Source: Punctularia strigosozonata HHB-11173 SS5
Lineage: Eukaryota; Basidiomycota; Agaricomycetes; Corticiales; Punctulariaceae
Assembly: GCF_000264995.1 (NCBI RefSeq)
Contig: NW_006767436.1
Span: forward strand, 1,939,011 to 2,003,010
DNA length: 64,000 nt
Reading direction: 5' to 3'
Position numbers and translations under genes: made by a program. The notes beneath the pieces are model-generated. The model searched no databases. It was not told the DNA's origin and saw only the letters and a list, made by a program, of their open reading frames with translations. Shown here piece by piece: positions 9,090 to 21,211 of the stretch. Each line of letters opens with the position of its first letter. Within the stretch, counting starts at the first letter, position 1.

Positions 9090-11903
9090 TCAATCTGAAT
9101 CGGATTCGACGTTGATACCAGGGATCTCTCGATCCTCCTCTTCGTCCTCGCTCATCTGTTGTTCGGTCAGATATGATTCAGCGGGGAACGCAATTGAAGC
9201 CCTTTCCGCCGGATTCGATGGATAAGCAACCACGGCCGCTGGAACCATCGGAGGATCGGATATACTTGATAGTTCGACCTCTGGTGTAAGCACAGTAATC
9301 GGCGTGGAAGTTTCGGAGGTGCTTGTGGGCGGTTGAATATTGTCAGACGATGTATGCAGCGTAGGCTTCGCAGTCGTCGAGGCGACCATGCCATCTTGTG
9401 TGTTGTTGTACTCACTACCAGACGTTGAAACTAATGATTTCGCGTCGAATGTAACGGCGTATTTTGTGGCAGTCAAGGCAGAGGGCGGAATTGGACTTCT
9501 CTCGAAAGAAGCATCAGGGGTAGGGGTTGGCGAGATGACTGAGGCACCTGACACTTCGCGTATCTGCCGCTCTTCGTCACCTTCTTCTGCACGGAATAGA
9601 GCGAGATGTTCGATGTAGGGGGCAGATCTCAGTAATGGTGGCAAGCGGGGATGAAGCAAGAGATCTATCGTGTGTTCGACACCAAGGCCCTGTGCGAATC
9701 CCATCAGCGCGTACTAGATTTTGCTATGACATGGACATACCCAATCCGTATAAACGTCCGCCATCATAGTGTTGATGACAAGACCAAGGCTCTGGCTGAT
9801 CGTGCCGGAGGTCCCGACGCCGATTTCTGTGCATGTCTGACACACTTTCTTCGCCAGTCGCTGGTGGAGCGTGGCGTCGGGAGAAACGGCCGACGGCAAT
9901 GTCTGAGCAAGAGCGAGCTGGATGGACAGGATAATGCGAGAGCCGAGCGAATGCAATGAAGGCGAAAGTTGGGAATCCTGCATTATGACCCGCATCACTG
10001 CGCAGCGAGGTCAGCCCCTGCCACGGAATGAGCATGATGTGGATCACATGCCATCCAACGCCGCAAGGACGACGTCACCATCTGTTTGACTCGGACAGAT
10101 GGTCATTACGTTTCGTCGAACCAGTTCATCACCCTCGTACGCTCGAGCTCGCTTCTTTCCCTTTTGACTGTTCGCTTTGCCACTTACTGATTTGATGGAT
10201 GGGTAAGGGAAGATACCATACTACTTGGCGACGCACCGTTGGCAGCATCTGCACCATCGCGTTGCGCAAGAAGGACGACAAGCGAGGGAAGCACGACTCG
10301 GGCGAGGCGGGTGCTTAAACTTGCGTTGCTTGGCAGGCGTGCGTGCCTCAGTAGAGTGTGAACTGTGCGTAGGAACGACAACCGTTGAATTCTATCGCAT
10401 AGCCTCAGTCAGCATGCTGTTAGAGTTTTGAGGAATTTCCTACGGTGTAAGTGGTTGCTCGAGATGAAAAATGATGTACGTCAAGAATCGAGGTGTATGA
10501 GGTGCCAATCGTGGGCCAGTACTGGGTCAGGGGACTGGTTCAGTCTCGTTGTCCGCGCAGTGATGAAACAGCAAATACGCACCGTTCTGCCAAACATTGC
10601 AACATATCACAGCCAACGACCCAGATCGCGGGTACTGCAGCAACCTCCAGTGCACGCACCCCTGGATCCACCGTACCGTTCCTCTACAATCATAATAAGA
10701 GGCGCACAATCGACTAGAAGACACGGCGAACCCTTTCATGCTCTGTGGACGCCAGGAGTAAGAGAGATAGGCGGGAAAGTAATCCGATAGGCACTTGTAC
10801 AGGTCGGTGCGTGGTCGCACTTGAACGGATGCCACGTCAATCAGCAATCAACGAACAGCACGGACAGAGCATACCGTAGGAGATCGCATAGGGTCTGCAC
10901 GCCCCACCGCAGCCGATTCAGATTGAGCTTTGTGACCAACAGAGGGTCGGCGGAGCTATCGAGAGGCGGACGTGGGATGTCCGCTGGTCTCATGAAATAT
11001 GATCAGCTCCAGTACACGAGGCAGAATGTCGACGTACGATCCACAGGAAAAGTTGTCCTGAGACTTGCATATGCATTCATAACAAAGCGCACGGTCTCGT
11101 CAACCGCCTTCGCCCACAGTTGTGAGCCGCCAACCTTTCCTCCAGTAAGATGAAGCACAGCGTACAAGCGTGAAGCGCTGGCTATCATATCATGTGATGT
11201 TGTCGGCAATGAACCGTCCAGAACGCGAAGAGAGAGCGCGGATAATGAACCGTATAGAGCGCGATGGAGGTTGGGGTGGATAGTCACCAAATGCGTCAGG
11301 GTACCGAACGCGAGGATCTGACGAGTGGGAATGAGCAACATCACAGATGCTTGAAATTGCATGTACAGACTAGAATATCCTCATTATAGGATTGCTCGAT
11401 CACCTGCATCAGAGCGGCGCTGAGTTTGGGCACTGCTGGCGCCACGACTTGACGGTGGAATTCGGGAAGGTCTGTGGCCGATACACAGATATGTCTGAGG
11501 AGGCGTATACTGGCTTTCATAACTGGTACAGATTCACGCCTCTTTCAAGTTATATATTAGATATATTAACGGCTTCTGCGCGTCCGTTGAGTACACTCAC
11601 GGAGAGTATGGGCTGTGCCACGCCGATCCAGGTTTGGGCAGTTTCGAGCATGAGGGCCTTGGACAGGATTGCCGTACGCAGTGCGAGATTGAGACCTGCC
11701 CACCTCGCGCTTTGGATTTTGGAGTGCATGAGCGAGGCGACTCTGGCCAGCCATTTCTGCGAGTGCGGAGAAGGAACTAAGGCATCGGCGGTGATAGCGT
11801 CGAGCACGGAATTTAGGTGAAGGACGGCCGAACTATCCGAGACCAGTTGGTAGTTAAGCAGGACCCTCAGAGGGTGCCAGCCTTCCGCAGCGTCCGGAGC
11901 CAT
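9090..11903 (-). CDS. RIX1: Pre-rRNA processing protein Rix1 (PELP1 homologue)
   Basis: A spliced minus-strand gene. The start was chosen at ATG 11903 (MAPDAAEGWHPLRVLLNYQL), because the family begins with a similar H/L/L core. Exons 11903-11601, 11541-11404, 11317-11038, 10983-10875, 10819-10732 and 10683-10583 join in frame. Later coding blocks lie at about 10400-10225, 10000-9725 and 9704-9090, with less certain borders. The RIX1 domain fills the N-terminal half: SPHSQKWLARVASLMHSK, ARWAGLNLALRT and AVPKLSAALMQ, then SRLYAVLHLTGGKVGG. The C-terminus is low-complexity and acidic (SEDEEEDREIPGINVESDSD). Rix1 is part of the Rix1-Ipi3-Ipi1 complex of the nucleolus and nucleoplasm, needed for ITS2 removal and late 60S subunit maturation. 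It is transcribed divergently from the enoyl-CoA hydratase gene, with 171 bp between the ATGs. Confidence 0.85.
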
Positions 11904-12074
11904 GTTCGCCCAGATCGCTGTGACTGGTACAGACATGCACTGAAGCTTCAAGAAATTCCTGGGCACCACGATCATTGCCTTGCCCATGTGACCCCGCCAT
12001 CAGGACCGGGTATTTACCCCGCACTTCGGATATATCTGCTCATTCACCAAGTACTTCCTCAGGCTGCCACCCAC

Positions 12075-13405
12075 ATGCTTCTCTTGCCACAGCAGCGCTA
12101 CATATGCCTTTCGGTGCATATTCGAAGGCTCATTACTACCTCTGCCTCTCGCGAGGCTTACCTTGAAACTCTACCATCTCATGAAGGGATCACTTGCCTC
12201 TCGTTGAACAGGCCCCGTAGCAAGAATGCGATCTCCATTCGCATGCTACAGGTATGCGTACTCTCCTTGTGCATATATCTCTGAAACTATTATAGGCTGA
12301 AAGTACTCTATGAGTTCAGGAGCTTCATGAGTGCCTGGATCACGTCCACTACGACAAGAGGCAAACATTCCTCCCATTGGTCCAGTCCAAGTGCTGATCC
12401 CTCTGTCACAGTACACGGGTGTTGATTATACGATCTTCTTCTTCGGGCGCCTTCTGTGCCGGCGCTGATCTAATTGAGAGGAGAACCATGTCCCCGGTGC
12501 AGGTTAACAAGTTTCTTGTCGACCTACGCAATGGACTGCACAAGTTAGAAACTGCACCTGTACCAACTATTGCGGCCATCGACGGACCGGCTTTGGGGGG
12601 CGGTCAGTGTTCCGTAGGAGCTAGCTTCAATGCTCTTTACTCATCCGTGCCATGCTGCTAGGTTTGGAACTCGCTTTGGCCGCCGACTTACGGGTAGCCG
12701 GTATGTTATAACATGGGATCATTTCCTCGGTGTACTGCCGTGGTGACCTGTGGATGCCAGGGAGAGATGTAACCAAGATCGGCTTGCCAGAAACTAAACT
12801 TGGAATCATTCCCGTCAGTGCAGTTGGTATGTCTAGTTCGACCATCCTGACCGTTGGTGACTAGGGGGCAGGCGGGACACAGGTAGCTACGTCGTTGACG
12901 ATCTTTCTGCTCGATATCCATCAGATCTTGTGTTCATTAGCGCGTTACCCGCCTACTCGGTCTGGCAAAGGCGAAAGACATGATCTTCACTGGTCGCATG
13001 TTGACGGCTCAAGAAGCGCACGCGTGGGGTGCGTCAATTCATATGGTTCTCGACGGGGCGAGATCTCATTCTCGTAACCCGCACTGCTCAGGCCTAGTCG
13101 ATTACGTCTCAGAAGAAGGCTCCTCGGGGTTTTACAGAGCGTTGCAGCTCGCTCAAAGCATTGCTGCAAATGGTACAATGATGGATGCACAATACTTTTC
13201 CGACTGATCTCGAACTTTACCCATCGCAGCGCCGCTTGCCCTTCGTGCTGCGAAGCAAGCGATATCAAGGGCACCAGAGCTAGCATTGGAGCCGGGTTTA
13301 GACTTCGAACGGGCATCGTACGAGCCCTTGCTTCACAGTAAGGATCGCATAGAAGCACTGGAAGCATTCCAGGAGAAACGCGTCCCGATCTTCAAGGGCG
13401 AATAG
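12075..13405 (+). CDS. Enoyl-CoA hydratase/isomerase family, AUH-like, probably mitochondrial
   Basis: Exons 12075-12251, 12320-12360, 12412 to about 12600, and several further short exons up to 13405 join to a crotonase-fold protein. The first ~30 residues are basic and Ser-rich (RYICLSVHIRRLITTSASR), like a mitochondrial presequence. Crotonase hallmarks are present: GAFCAGADLIER (oxyanion loop 1), IAAIDGPALGGGLELALAAD (oxyanion loop 2), and GLPETKLGIIPGAGGTQR with the catalytic Glu and the GAGG loop. C-terminal trimerisation helices follow (APLALRAAKQAI). The closest remembered group is methylglutaconyl-CoA hydratase (AUH), of leucine breakdown. Enoyl-CoA hydratase of beta-oxidation is the alternative. 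Intron 2 (12361-12411) appears to use a GC donor. The exon set is rich, with about nine introns of 45-60 nt. Confidence 0.9.
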
Positions 13406-13537
13406 GGAATAGGGAGGCCCCAAGTCATATATCGTATGTAATACGATGTGCTAAAGGTAGGCGTATCGCCGGCGCGGTTCGCAACAAATACCCATTGATC
13501 TCGATGTCACCACTCAGATTTCTCATTAACATTGTAC

Positions 13538-16500
13538 TTATGACGACCCTCCTGATGTTCTCTGGCCCGCCCCAAATGCCCCGTTGGACCATGAGTAGTT
13601 ACCTGCGAACGCGCTCATACGTGCACCCATGCCGGACGAGATCCCAGCTGAGACCTGCATCCCTGACATCCTATTCGAAAGCCCACCGAACCCGGAAGTT
13701 ATCGCAGGCATGTTGATGTTTTCGCCGAGACGCATCCGATCGAGGTCAAGGTCCTTGATCATTGTGCTCAGGCGACCACCAAAGCGGTCGCGGAAGCCTA
13801 ATCCTTTCGCTGAATTGGGCGCAATACTGTCTTCACCGGCACCTTCGCCATTGGGAAAGCCGAGATCGCTGAAAACCTTCTCGACCTGTCCCCAATCCGC
13901 GCGTTGAACAAGATATGGCTTGAGGAGTGCCGTGTCGATGCGCCCCAGAGCATTCTCAGTGATGTACTGTTTGAGGACTTCAGGTCGCACGAGGAAGAGG
14001 TTTCCCAATTCGCGGAGAAATTCAAACCGCTCGTGTAGTGATGGGAGCGCGAAGCTTTCAGCAACGTCTTGGTAGGACTTAAGATCCCTGTTGGTGTAAT
14101 GTGGGTCAGTTGCTCCGCGGTCGGTACAAGCGACTCACTTTGCAAGTATCAAGCCGCCTGTAGCGCTTATTGGAAATTTTTTCAAATGCTCAAGCAGCAG
14201 CCTGAAGAAGTGACGATAAGAATGAGCACGCCATAATGTATTGCATCACACACCCATTGAATGCAACCCCTATTTCAGTCAGAAATATCTCGAGATTCCT
14301 GCCACTAAGATGTTGCTTGGCTGCATCGCGGACTCTCTCCAAAAACTCGCAAGAGGCTATACATGGTTCAGTATTGACCCGGGCGAATGCTTCATCGTCG
14401 TTTCTCGGCTTGAAGTCCACGCGCTTTTGCTTGTCCAGCTGTGAACGCAGCCAGGACACGGTGGCTGAAATGGCACCGCGTCAGCGATTCGAGCCGGTGA
14501 GACGAAGGTTGCCCTCACTGTCTATGATCAGTTGCATCACGGCGTTGGCAGCGCCTTCAATACGGCTGACTGTTTGGTTATTGAAGACCGCCATCTCGCG
14601 ACGCACGACGACAGAACTACTGGCAAGCGGGAAAAGCGCAATGTTCACATATTGTTGCCATAGATGGCAGATCAGGTCAACTGAACGCAGGACAGCCAAA
14701 ATGCTGAGATTGGGCTCTGTCTTGGTGTCGTTAGCTTGAAGCCGAACGCGTGCCCTGTGCAGGGTTATCAAGCTGCAGGGTGAAACTGTAGACTCTGCTC
14801 ACGTTTCCAGCGCGATTTCGATATAACCAACGCCGAGGGCATCAGTAAGTACCCGGAACAACGAGAAGGTGTGCTTAGGTCTGATGATAACCATGTTCAG
14901 GCGCGACAAGCAACACGGTGCACGCATACCACTCACACGTCATTTGGCGAGCTCAGCTCCACGCATCGACCAATGGCCTCTGCATGCCACTTGAGCATCT
15001 GCTCGGCAACGTCTATACTCAAGATACCGTCCTCTTCCCGGGCGGGGTCTTCTTCAGGCTTTTCAGCCGGAGCAGGAGTACCCTTGTTTATGCCTCCGAA
15101 ACGCATCAAAGCAGCGGCAGCAGCCGAGCTAGTGCCAGTGGCGCCTGCTGCGGTCATCATTCTCCCGAACATGGTCGATTTGTCACCTTCCTGCGCTCTC
15201 GCCTACATGTTTCGCCTCAGTGGGAGAAGAATGTATATCAAGGGATAGACGCACGTGGTATCGCGTGAAGGCGCTGAGACGATCGCCGTATAGCTCCGCC
15301 AGACTCTTGCTCTCCCTCTCTAAATATCGATAGCCTTCAGTATACGGCACAAACAGTTCTTCCATAGCGGTCTCCAGCATGGCTGTCATGGTCTGGGGTC
15401 CACCGGAGGCACCTGTCACACCCGCAGCAGTGGCAGCACGATACTCGGAAGTGCCTCTGGGCGCGAGTACAATTGCAGAAAGCTCGTATGTCTTGAGATC
15501 ATCTACCAGAGCGGAGGTCTGAACATGCACGAGCTGCAAAATACGGAGAAATGCGAGGTCGGATATGGCATTGCCGCGATTCAGCAGGGACTCCATATGT
15601 TGTTGTATCTGCACGATGCGTATGAGTCAGGAGAAGAATGGAGCAATCAAATAACGCTACTCACGGACTGCGCGAAAACACGCTGGAGAAATACCTGCAT
15701 CACGAATGGCGGATTCGGGAAGACAGCTCGAACTATCTCGGCCTCTTGTCCCATTGTGGAACGTATTTCGCTAAGGAGGTCTGCGAGCGCAGTTTCAGAC
15801 TTCGGGGGGCTGGCATCTGGGTCAGCCAACGAGTTCCAGCTGCGAAATAGTGTATTTATGAGCGGGCTATCGACCGCAGAGAGCGAAGAAACACACAGTG
15901 CGGAGTTTGCATTGGTATCGACCCCCTTGGCAACCCGGTTGATGAAGAAGTCATGTTGATTAACGTATACCTGGACGCAAGAAGTCCCGCCGTTGAACTC
16001 CAATAACGTTTGGGCGACATGCTACATATGATACGTTCAATCGTCACAGCGGCTCGGAAACGGAAATGCGTACGTTCATCAACTTTGGATCACCTCGCCG
16101 ATAGCTCTTGTCGAACAGATAGAGCATCTCCTTCTCGAACCGCTCGCAGTATCTGTCGATAGCTTCACGGGTCTGTGGTCGATCTTAATACGACATACTG
16201 ACTGCCGTGGAATCAATACCTTATCGGCACTAGGAAGATCAACTTCTTTGGCTACCGTGTTCAACCTTCGCAATATGATCGCAACTTGACGTCGGCCTTC
16301 TCGTCCGTTTTCTTTCTTAAGGGCGTCCAAGCGACTTGTATCACCGCGAGAGAATTGATTGTAGTAGTCAATGAGGTCATAGGCAGCTTGAGCTCTCTGT
16401 CTCTCTAGAGTGATCGATTCGAGTTGCTCGCCTGGCCCCAACGCTCGTCCATCAGAGCATCAAAGGAGGTAGTGCTTGCCATATTCACCTATCCGTATAG

Positions 16501-16982
16501 CGGTGCGGCCAACTTCGTTCATCTTGCTTTCCATTCCGGAGAAATTGGTGCCTACAGCCTTTCGCATGTTTGAGCGCATTGGCGACTAAGAAATGGGCAC
16601 CCACCTCAAAGCCCTTATTCAACTCTGCCATCTTCTTCGAATATTCTCGCTCTGCAATACGGACGCTCTTCTCCATTTGCTCGGTGTTTGCTTGAACGTC
16701 TTTCCGGATCGTGATAAGTTTGTCCACAGCTGCCTCGAAGTTGGCGATGAAGGGCTTCGGGTCATAGGCTAGTACGGAACAATCAGACAAGGGCTAACTG
16801 GAGGAACCTCGATGATACATACGGCCAGAACCTTGCGCAGATTTGCTTATTAGCTGCTCCGAGACCGAGCTGATGAAGTCCTTCACGTCGAATTTGGACT
16901 ATGTTCTAGTTAAGCGTACGTAACCAGTTATCCAAGTGATGCGAAGAACCTCGAAAGCCTTGAGCTCCAGAGGTGAGTCCAT
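13538..16982 (-). CDS. SEC10: Exocyst complex subunit Sec10
   Basis: A minus-strand gene of about 3.4 kb with many short introns. The start at 16982 (MDSPLELKAFE) is followed, after an intron, by SKFDVKDFISSVSEQLISKS. Downstream blocks carry the most conserved Sec10 sequence: DPKPFIANFEAAVDKLITIR and TEQMEKSVRIAEREYSKKM (residues ~60-100), then RAQAAYDLIDYYNQFSRGD, LDALKKENGREGRRQVAIIL and CVQVYVNQHDFFINRV. The C-terminal helical bundle ends in a Gly/Ser/Met-rich tail (GFGGLSNRMSGMQVSAG...), stop at 13538. Sec10 bridges Sec15 and the rest of the octameric exocyst, which tethers secretory vesicles at growing tips. Exon borders were not all resolved. Sec15 is encoded 20 kb away in the same window. 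The gene is divergent from the QPRT gene. Confidence 0.88.
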
Positions 16983-17162
16983 TAAGCGCGTCGCCTGACC
17001 CTAGCCGGCAACGCGATATCCTTGATTTGTGTAGATTGGTATATATTACGCGATGAATGAGCAAATGTCGATGAGACCGGAGGCCGGGGTAAAGAACGGA
17101 GACGGTTGATGGATATTGACGCGCGCAACGCGCTTACACAAAACCTCATCTTATCTCCAGCC

Positions 17163-18237
17163 ATGACCTCGTACGGCCATCTGTTACCACCTTCATGGAA
17201 GGCACAAGTCACTGCTTGGCTAGCTGAAGATGCGCCGTCTTTTGACTACGGGGGATTCGTAGTAGGAGAGGCGGAACGCGAGGCATTCCTGTTCGGCAAG
17301 GGCAAACAAACAGCAGTGCTTGCAGGCACTCCCTTCTTTGCAGAGGTCTTCGAGCAATTGGGTTGCCGGTACTATCGCTTCTCGTGATAAAATATCAGCC
17401 TTATGTCTAAACAATTTCTCAAGAGTGCAATGGCACGTTCAGGAGGGCGACTCTTTCGAACCAGTAAAACACGTCGCTACCGTTCGCGGTAAGGCAAGGC
17501 ACCTACTCTTGGGAGAGCGAGTAGCCTTGAATGTCCTCGCTCGATGCAGCGGAATCGCTACCAAGTGACCGCTTGTGTTGATTTATGTGGCCGTATAGCT
17601 GACCAGGATATTTAGATCGAAGGCTTATCTGGATGCTGCTCGGAGCTATGGTTACCAAGGAATCATAGCAGGAACACGAAAGACAACTCCAGGCACGGAA
17701 TCAGCATTGCTTCGTGCTATTCTATCATAAATGATCATTTCAGGCTTCCGGTTGGTCGAAAAGTATGGCATGCTTGTCGGTGGCATCGATCCCCATAGAC
17801 ATGATCTGTCCAGCATGATCATGTTGAAAGACAATCACATTTGGTCCTCAGGCTCGATCACTGCCGCCATCCAAAAGGCGCGAAAAGTAGGAGGTTTTAG
17901 CCTTCTCCTTGACGTAGAAGTGCGATCCGAGGAGGAAGCAGATGAAGCCATTGATGCTGGAGCGGATATAATCATGCTCGACAACATCGAAGGCGATCAG
18001 CTTGCGCCTGTCGCCAGCAGGCTGAAGATCAAGTGGTCTGGGAAACGCAAATTTCTGTTCGAGTCGAGCGGCAACATAACGGAGGCAAACCTACGAGAAC
18101 GAGCAATCCCTGGTTTGTCAGGCATTTTGATAACATGAGTGAAGCTCACATGCCCCTCAGAAATTGACATCCTAAGCACGAGTGCCGTACACCAATCCGT
18201 GCAGCACATAGATTTTAGCTTGAAGATCCAAATGTAG
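17163..18237 (+). CDS. BNA6: Nicotinate-nucleotide pyrophosphorylase (quinolinate phosphoribosyltransferase)
   Basis: Five exons (17163-17368, 17424-17564, 17616-17692, 17744-18112, 18161-18237) join in frame to about 290 residues, the normal QPRT length. The N-terminal alpha/beta sandwich ([20 protein letters not shown]) is followed by [18 protein letters not shown]. The barrel motifs are [17 protein letters not shown] (substrate-binding Arg, Thr and Lys), [34 protein letters not shown] and FESSGNI. The enzyme converts quinolinate and PRPP to nicotinate mononucleotide in de novo NAD synthesis. The start [12 protein letters not shown] was preferred because homologues begin that way; an in-frame ATG at 17109 would add 18 residues. 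Intron 3 (17693-17743) appears to start with GC. The stop lies 20 bp from the stop of an ACMSD-like gene on the other strand. Confidence 0.93.
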
Positions 18238-18257
18238 CGTCACTAGTGGTTGCATGT

Positions 18258-19561
18258 TCAGACAGTTTGTAGAAGCCCGAATAGTTCTAACGCGTTGCCG
18301 CCTCTAACCCCAGCTTTGGCTTCATCGCTCCATCCCCGGACATCTGCTATAGCATCCAAATTCTCCACCACGCTCTGCCATTTGTCCGTGGTCGTAAGGG
18401 GAGGGAAGAAAGGGTGATCAGTACCAAACATTATCCGTTTGCTGCCGAAGGACCGGTCTCTCTCGGACAATCCGGTATACTTTGCAGCCCGTGCAATGAC
18501 ATCGCTGACAAACCCCAGCTCTTCCGGACCATACGCCACCGCATCGAAATAGAGTTTGCCTAGGTAATGTCTAGCATCGTGTTTCAGCCGCAAAGCCACG
18601 ACGGGGTCATGGTCAATGCACGAGGCAAGTCTGGACGACAGTTGAGGTAACGCTCCACCGGAGTGGGCGAGCAGGAGACGAAGAGCAGGATAGCGGTCGA
18701 AAGTACCGGAAAGTATCAGACGCGTCGTTGCCTGCGGCAGAAATAAATTCAACACTCCCATCTGTTGACTATTGTGATCAAGACTGACGATAGTGGTTTC
18801 GAAGGGGAAGCCAAGAGACAACGGTAGGACGTGACCATTGGGTTTCTCTCCCCATTGTTCTGTTCCGACGCCGTAATGCGGATGCAAGAAGGCGACTAAG
18901 CCCGACTGTTCGATTGCAGCCCATACAGGTTCCAGAGCATCATCGTCAAGCCCTCTGCCGATACCTCGTGTACCCATAATGATGCCCTTGAGATGTGGCA
19001 GCTTGCTAACTTGCTCCACGGCTTTGAGGAGGTCCGTCGTTGTTACGCCGGGTACAAGAGGCAAAAGACCGAACCCGTACAGCTGGCGCAACGCGCAACC
19101 TGCAACGGTGGGTGATGTGGAACAGTACGCTTCTAGGTCTTCGTTGAGATTCTGAGCGAGTATCGATGCGTCGCGCGGGGGTAGGAAGTCTAGCCAAGGG
19201 TTTGCAGAGCTGAAGCAGGCTGGAGGGTCAGCGTTCAATACAAGCACTGAGCCCAGAGCGATCAACCCGTACCTCACTACGGAAATGTCGATGGAATGTT
19301 TCGACATGAATTGAAGCTTTTCCTCCCTGTCCCAGTACTGAGCAACGTTCAGGGCCCAGCGTACCATTGATTGAAGCCACGGTGTACCTGGGGCCCAACA
19401 GGTCGTCCGCCGCTCGGTTCATTATCCAAGATAAGCAAGCGCTCTTCACCAGACTTTCCTGTTGATATGCGAGGAGCACTATCACGCGAACGAAGTATGG
19501 AGGCATAACGCGGCAAGTAGACATGGGTATGGATGTCGACCAGCAGTCTACGGGATGCCAT
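18258..19561 (-). CDS. Amidohydrolase, ACMSD-like decarboxylase
   Basis: Three exons (19561-19388, 19337-19273, 19209-18258) join to 396 residues. The metal-binding pattern of the aminocarboxymuconate-semialdehyde decarboxylase (ACMSD) branch of amidohydrolases is complete. It comprises His-x-His at residues 11 and 13 (VDIHTHVY), a third His in VAFLHPHYG (about 189), the catalytic His in LLAHSGGALP, and the Asp in MFGTDHPFFPP. The family decarboxylates 2-amino-3-carboxymuconate semialdehyde, uracil-5-carboxylate, 6-methylsalicylate or hydroxybenzoates with a divalent metal. The neighbouring convergent QPRT gene makes ACMSD itself an attractive reading, since ACMSD removes the precursor of quinolinate, but substrate cannot be settled by sequence. 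An in-frame upstream start at 19642 would add 27 residues; 19561 (MASRRLLVDIHTH) fits the family better. Confidence 0.87.
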
Positions 19562-21211
19562 GGCGAGCTTGATGTCACGGTGGAAGAAGCGCGCGCTCCT
19601 CAGTGCTTGCCGCGCTTCGTATATCCAAGTACTTAATCCCATCCAACATCAACAGATCAACTAACCTGAGTGCTAAGACTACTAAGTACAGTGTAATGGC
19701 ATTCTTTGATGCAGTCAGAAATGCGGTCCTCCTGCACACGGCACACGGCACATTTTCTTCTATTTGAACATCTGGGAATATTACTGCTACTATGGGCATG
19801 CGGTGATAATTTTCTTGGGCAGAATCAACGAGAAAATGAATGAGGAAACACGAATTGAGCAAGGGGTCGGTGAGCGGCGCCGGCGAATTTCGTTCGTTGA
19901 GATGCAGTGGCAGTGCCCGCGCAACTGATGCAGTTCATCACAATAGACAGCTTTCAAAACCGATATACGTATATCGAGGTTTCGTACCAAATCGTTCGAT
20001 TTGGCGCGCGTTTTGGCCGCAGGATATCAAAATCTCAATATATATCGAAATTGAAAGCTCCCTAATACCGGCTTACTCCGGTAAGCGTTCACACGCACCA
20101 AGGCTGTGCATCTCGATTCCAACCCGCTCTAACTCTTCAGGGCGTTTCTATAAACCACTTTCATGGATGAATCCTCTTTGATCACGAATGAAAAATGTAC
20201 CACAAACCTATTTATATACGACTGTGAGCTATAGCTGCTATTGGGTTGGCAATAGATATGCAATTGACCACGGATCATGAGATAAACACCTGAAACAGCA
20301 TGATTTCAGGGATGTTCGATTTTTAAAAAATCGAGAAACCTTTCGATCTGCTAGATATTCTGGATCTAGACTGGCAATACATTTAAATAGCTGCTCAATT
20401 TTTCTTGTGAAGGGGAATTGTGTAGTTCATGTGTGATTCCTGTTTGCATCAAGGAGTGCCATTACACTGTACCGCTACAATACTAGTTCAGTCGACGCTT
20501 TCTTTCTGACTGATTGATCACATTCATCAGTCTACGGTTTGAAAAAAGAATCAAAAAAGCTCGTGTTAGCGTTGTATATTTACATCAACAACTTATATAC
20601 TGTAGCAGTGCGTGACTTCAGCCACAATCAAATGGAGCGGGAGATCCGTTGTAAAGAGCGACTTGTATGTATGTGATCCACACGCAACCGGGAAGGAGAG
20701 CCCATCCGTGATCGGCCAGTAGACAGCGATGAACCAGAGGTCGACAGGCGTCGAGGTACAGTATTCGTCCACAGCAGAGAAGTTCCCAAGACGTGGCTGG
20801 GTCAGCTAATATCCGAATTGTCAATGGACACAGAACCGTCATGCCATGATATGAATTTCCAGAGCATATTCGCAGATTGGGAGATATTCTCGAGTGCTGA
20901 TATTGGGGAACTACGTTATACATAAGCAACGGAGTGGGGTATCGCACGTATGCGGAGATCGGTATGAAGCTATTTGAAACGGGTCGTGAAGTACCATATA
21001 CGTCCAGCGAGCATGCAGGTGATCTAGTTTGGTCTATGGATGAGTCAAATATAGAAGCGATTACGCTGAGACGCTACTAAGTCGAGCGACAGTACGGCAC
21101 CTATGACATGAGAAAGGAGTACTACTGATACAGTAAGGAGGAGACATGCGGGTGAACCTGCAAACCGCCGATGAATAACCCGCGTACATTATGCACAATG
21201 TGTTGTGTCGC
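19562..21211. other. Gene-free AT-rich region with palindromes
   Basis: About 1.65 kb between the amidohydrolase start and the phosphatase stop. No open frame shows a recognisable domain. The stretch 19,940-20,620 is distinctly AT-rich. It holds a perfect 16-bp palindrome at 19961-19976 (CGATATACGTATATCG), a hairpin CCAAATCG-TT-CGATTTGG at 19987-20004, and a near-perfect palindrome at 20317-20333 (CGATTTTT/AAAAATCG around one A). This may be decayed repeat DNA. Confidence 0.55.
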
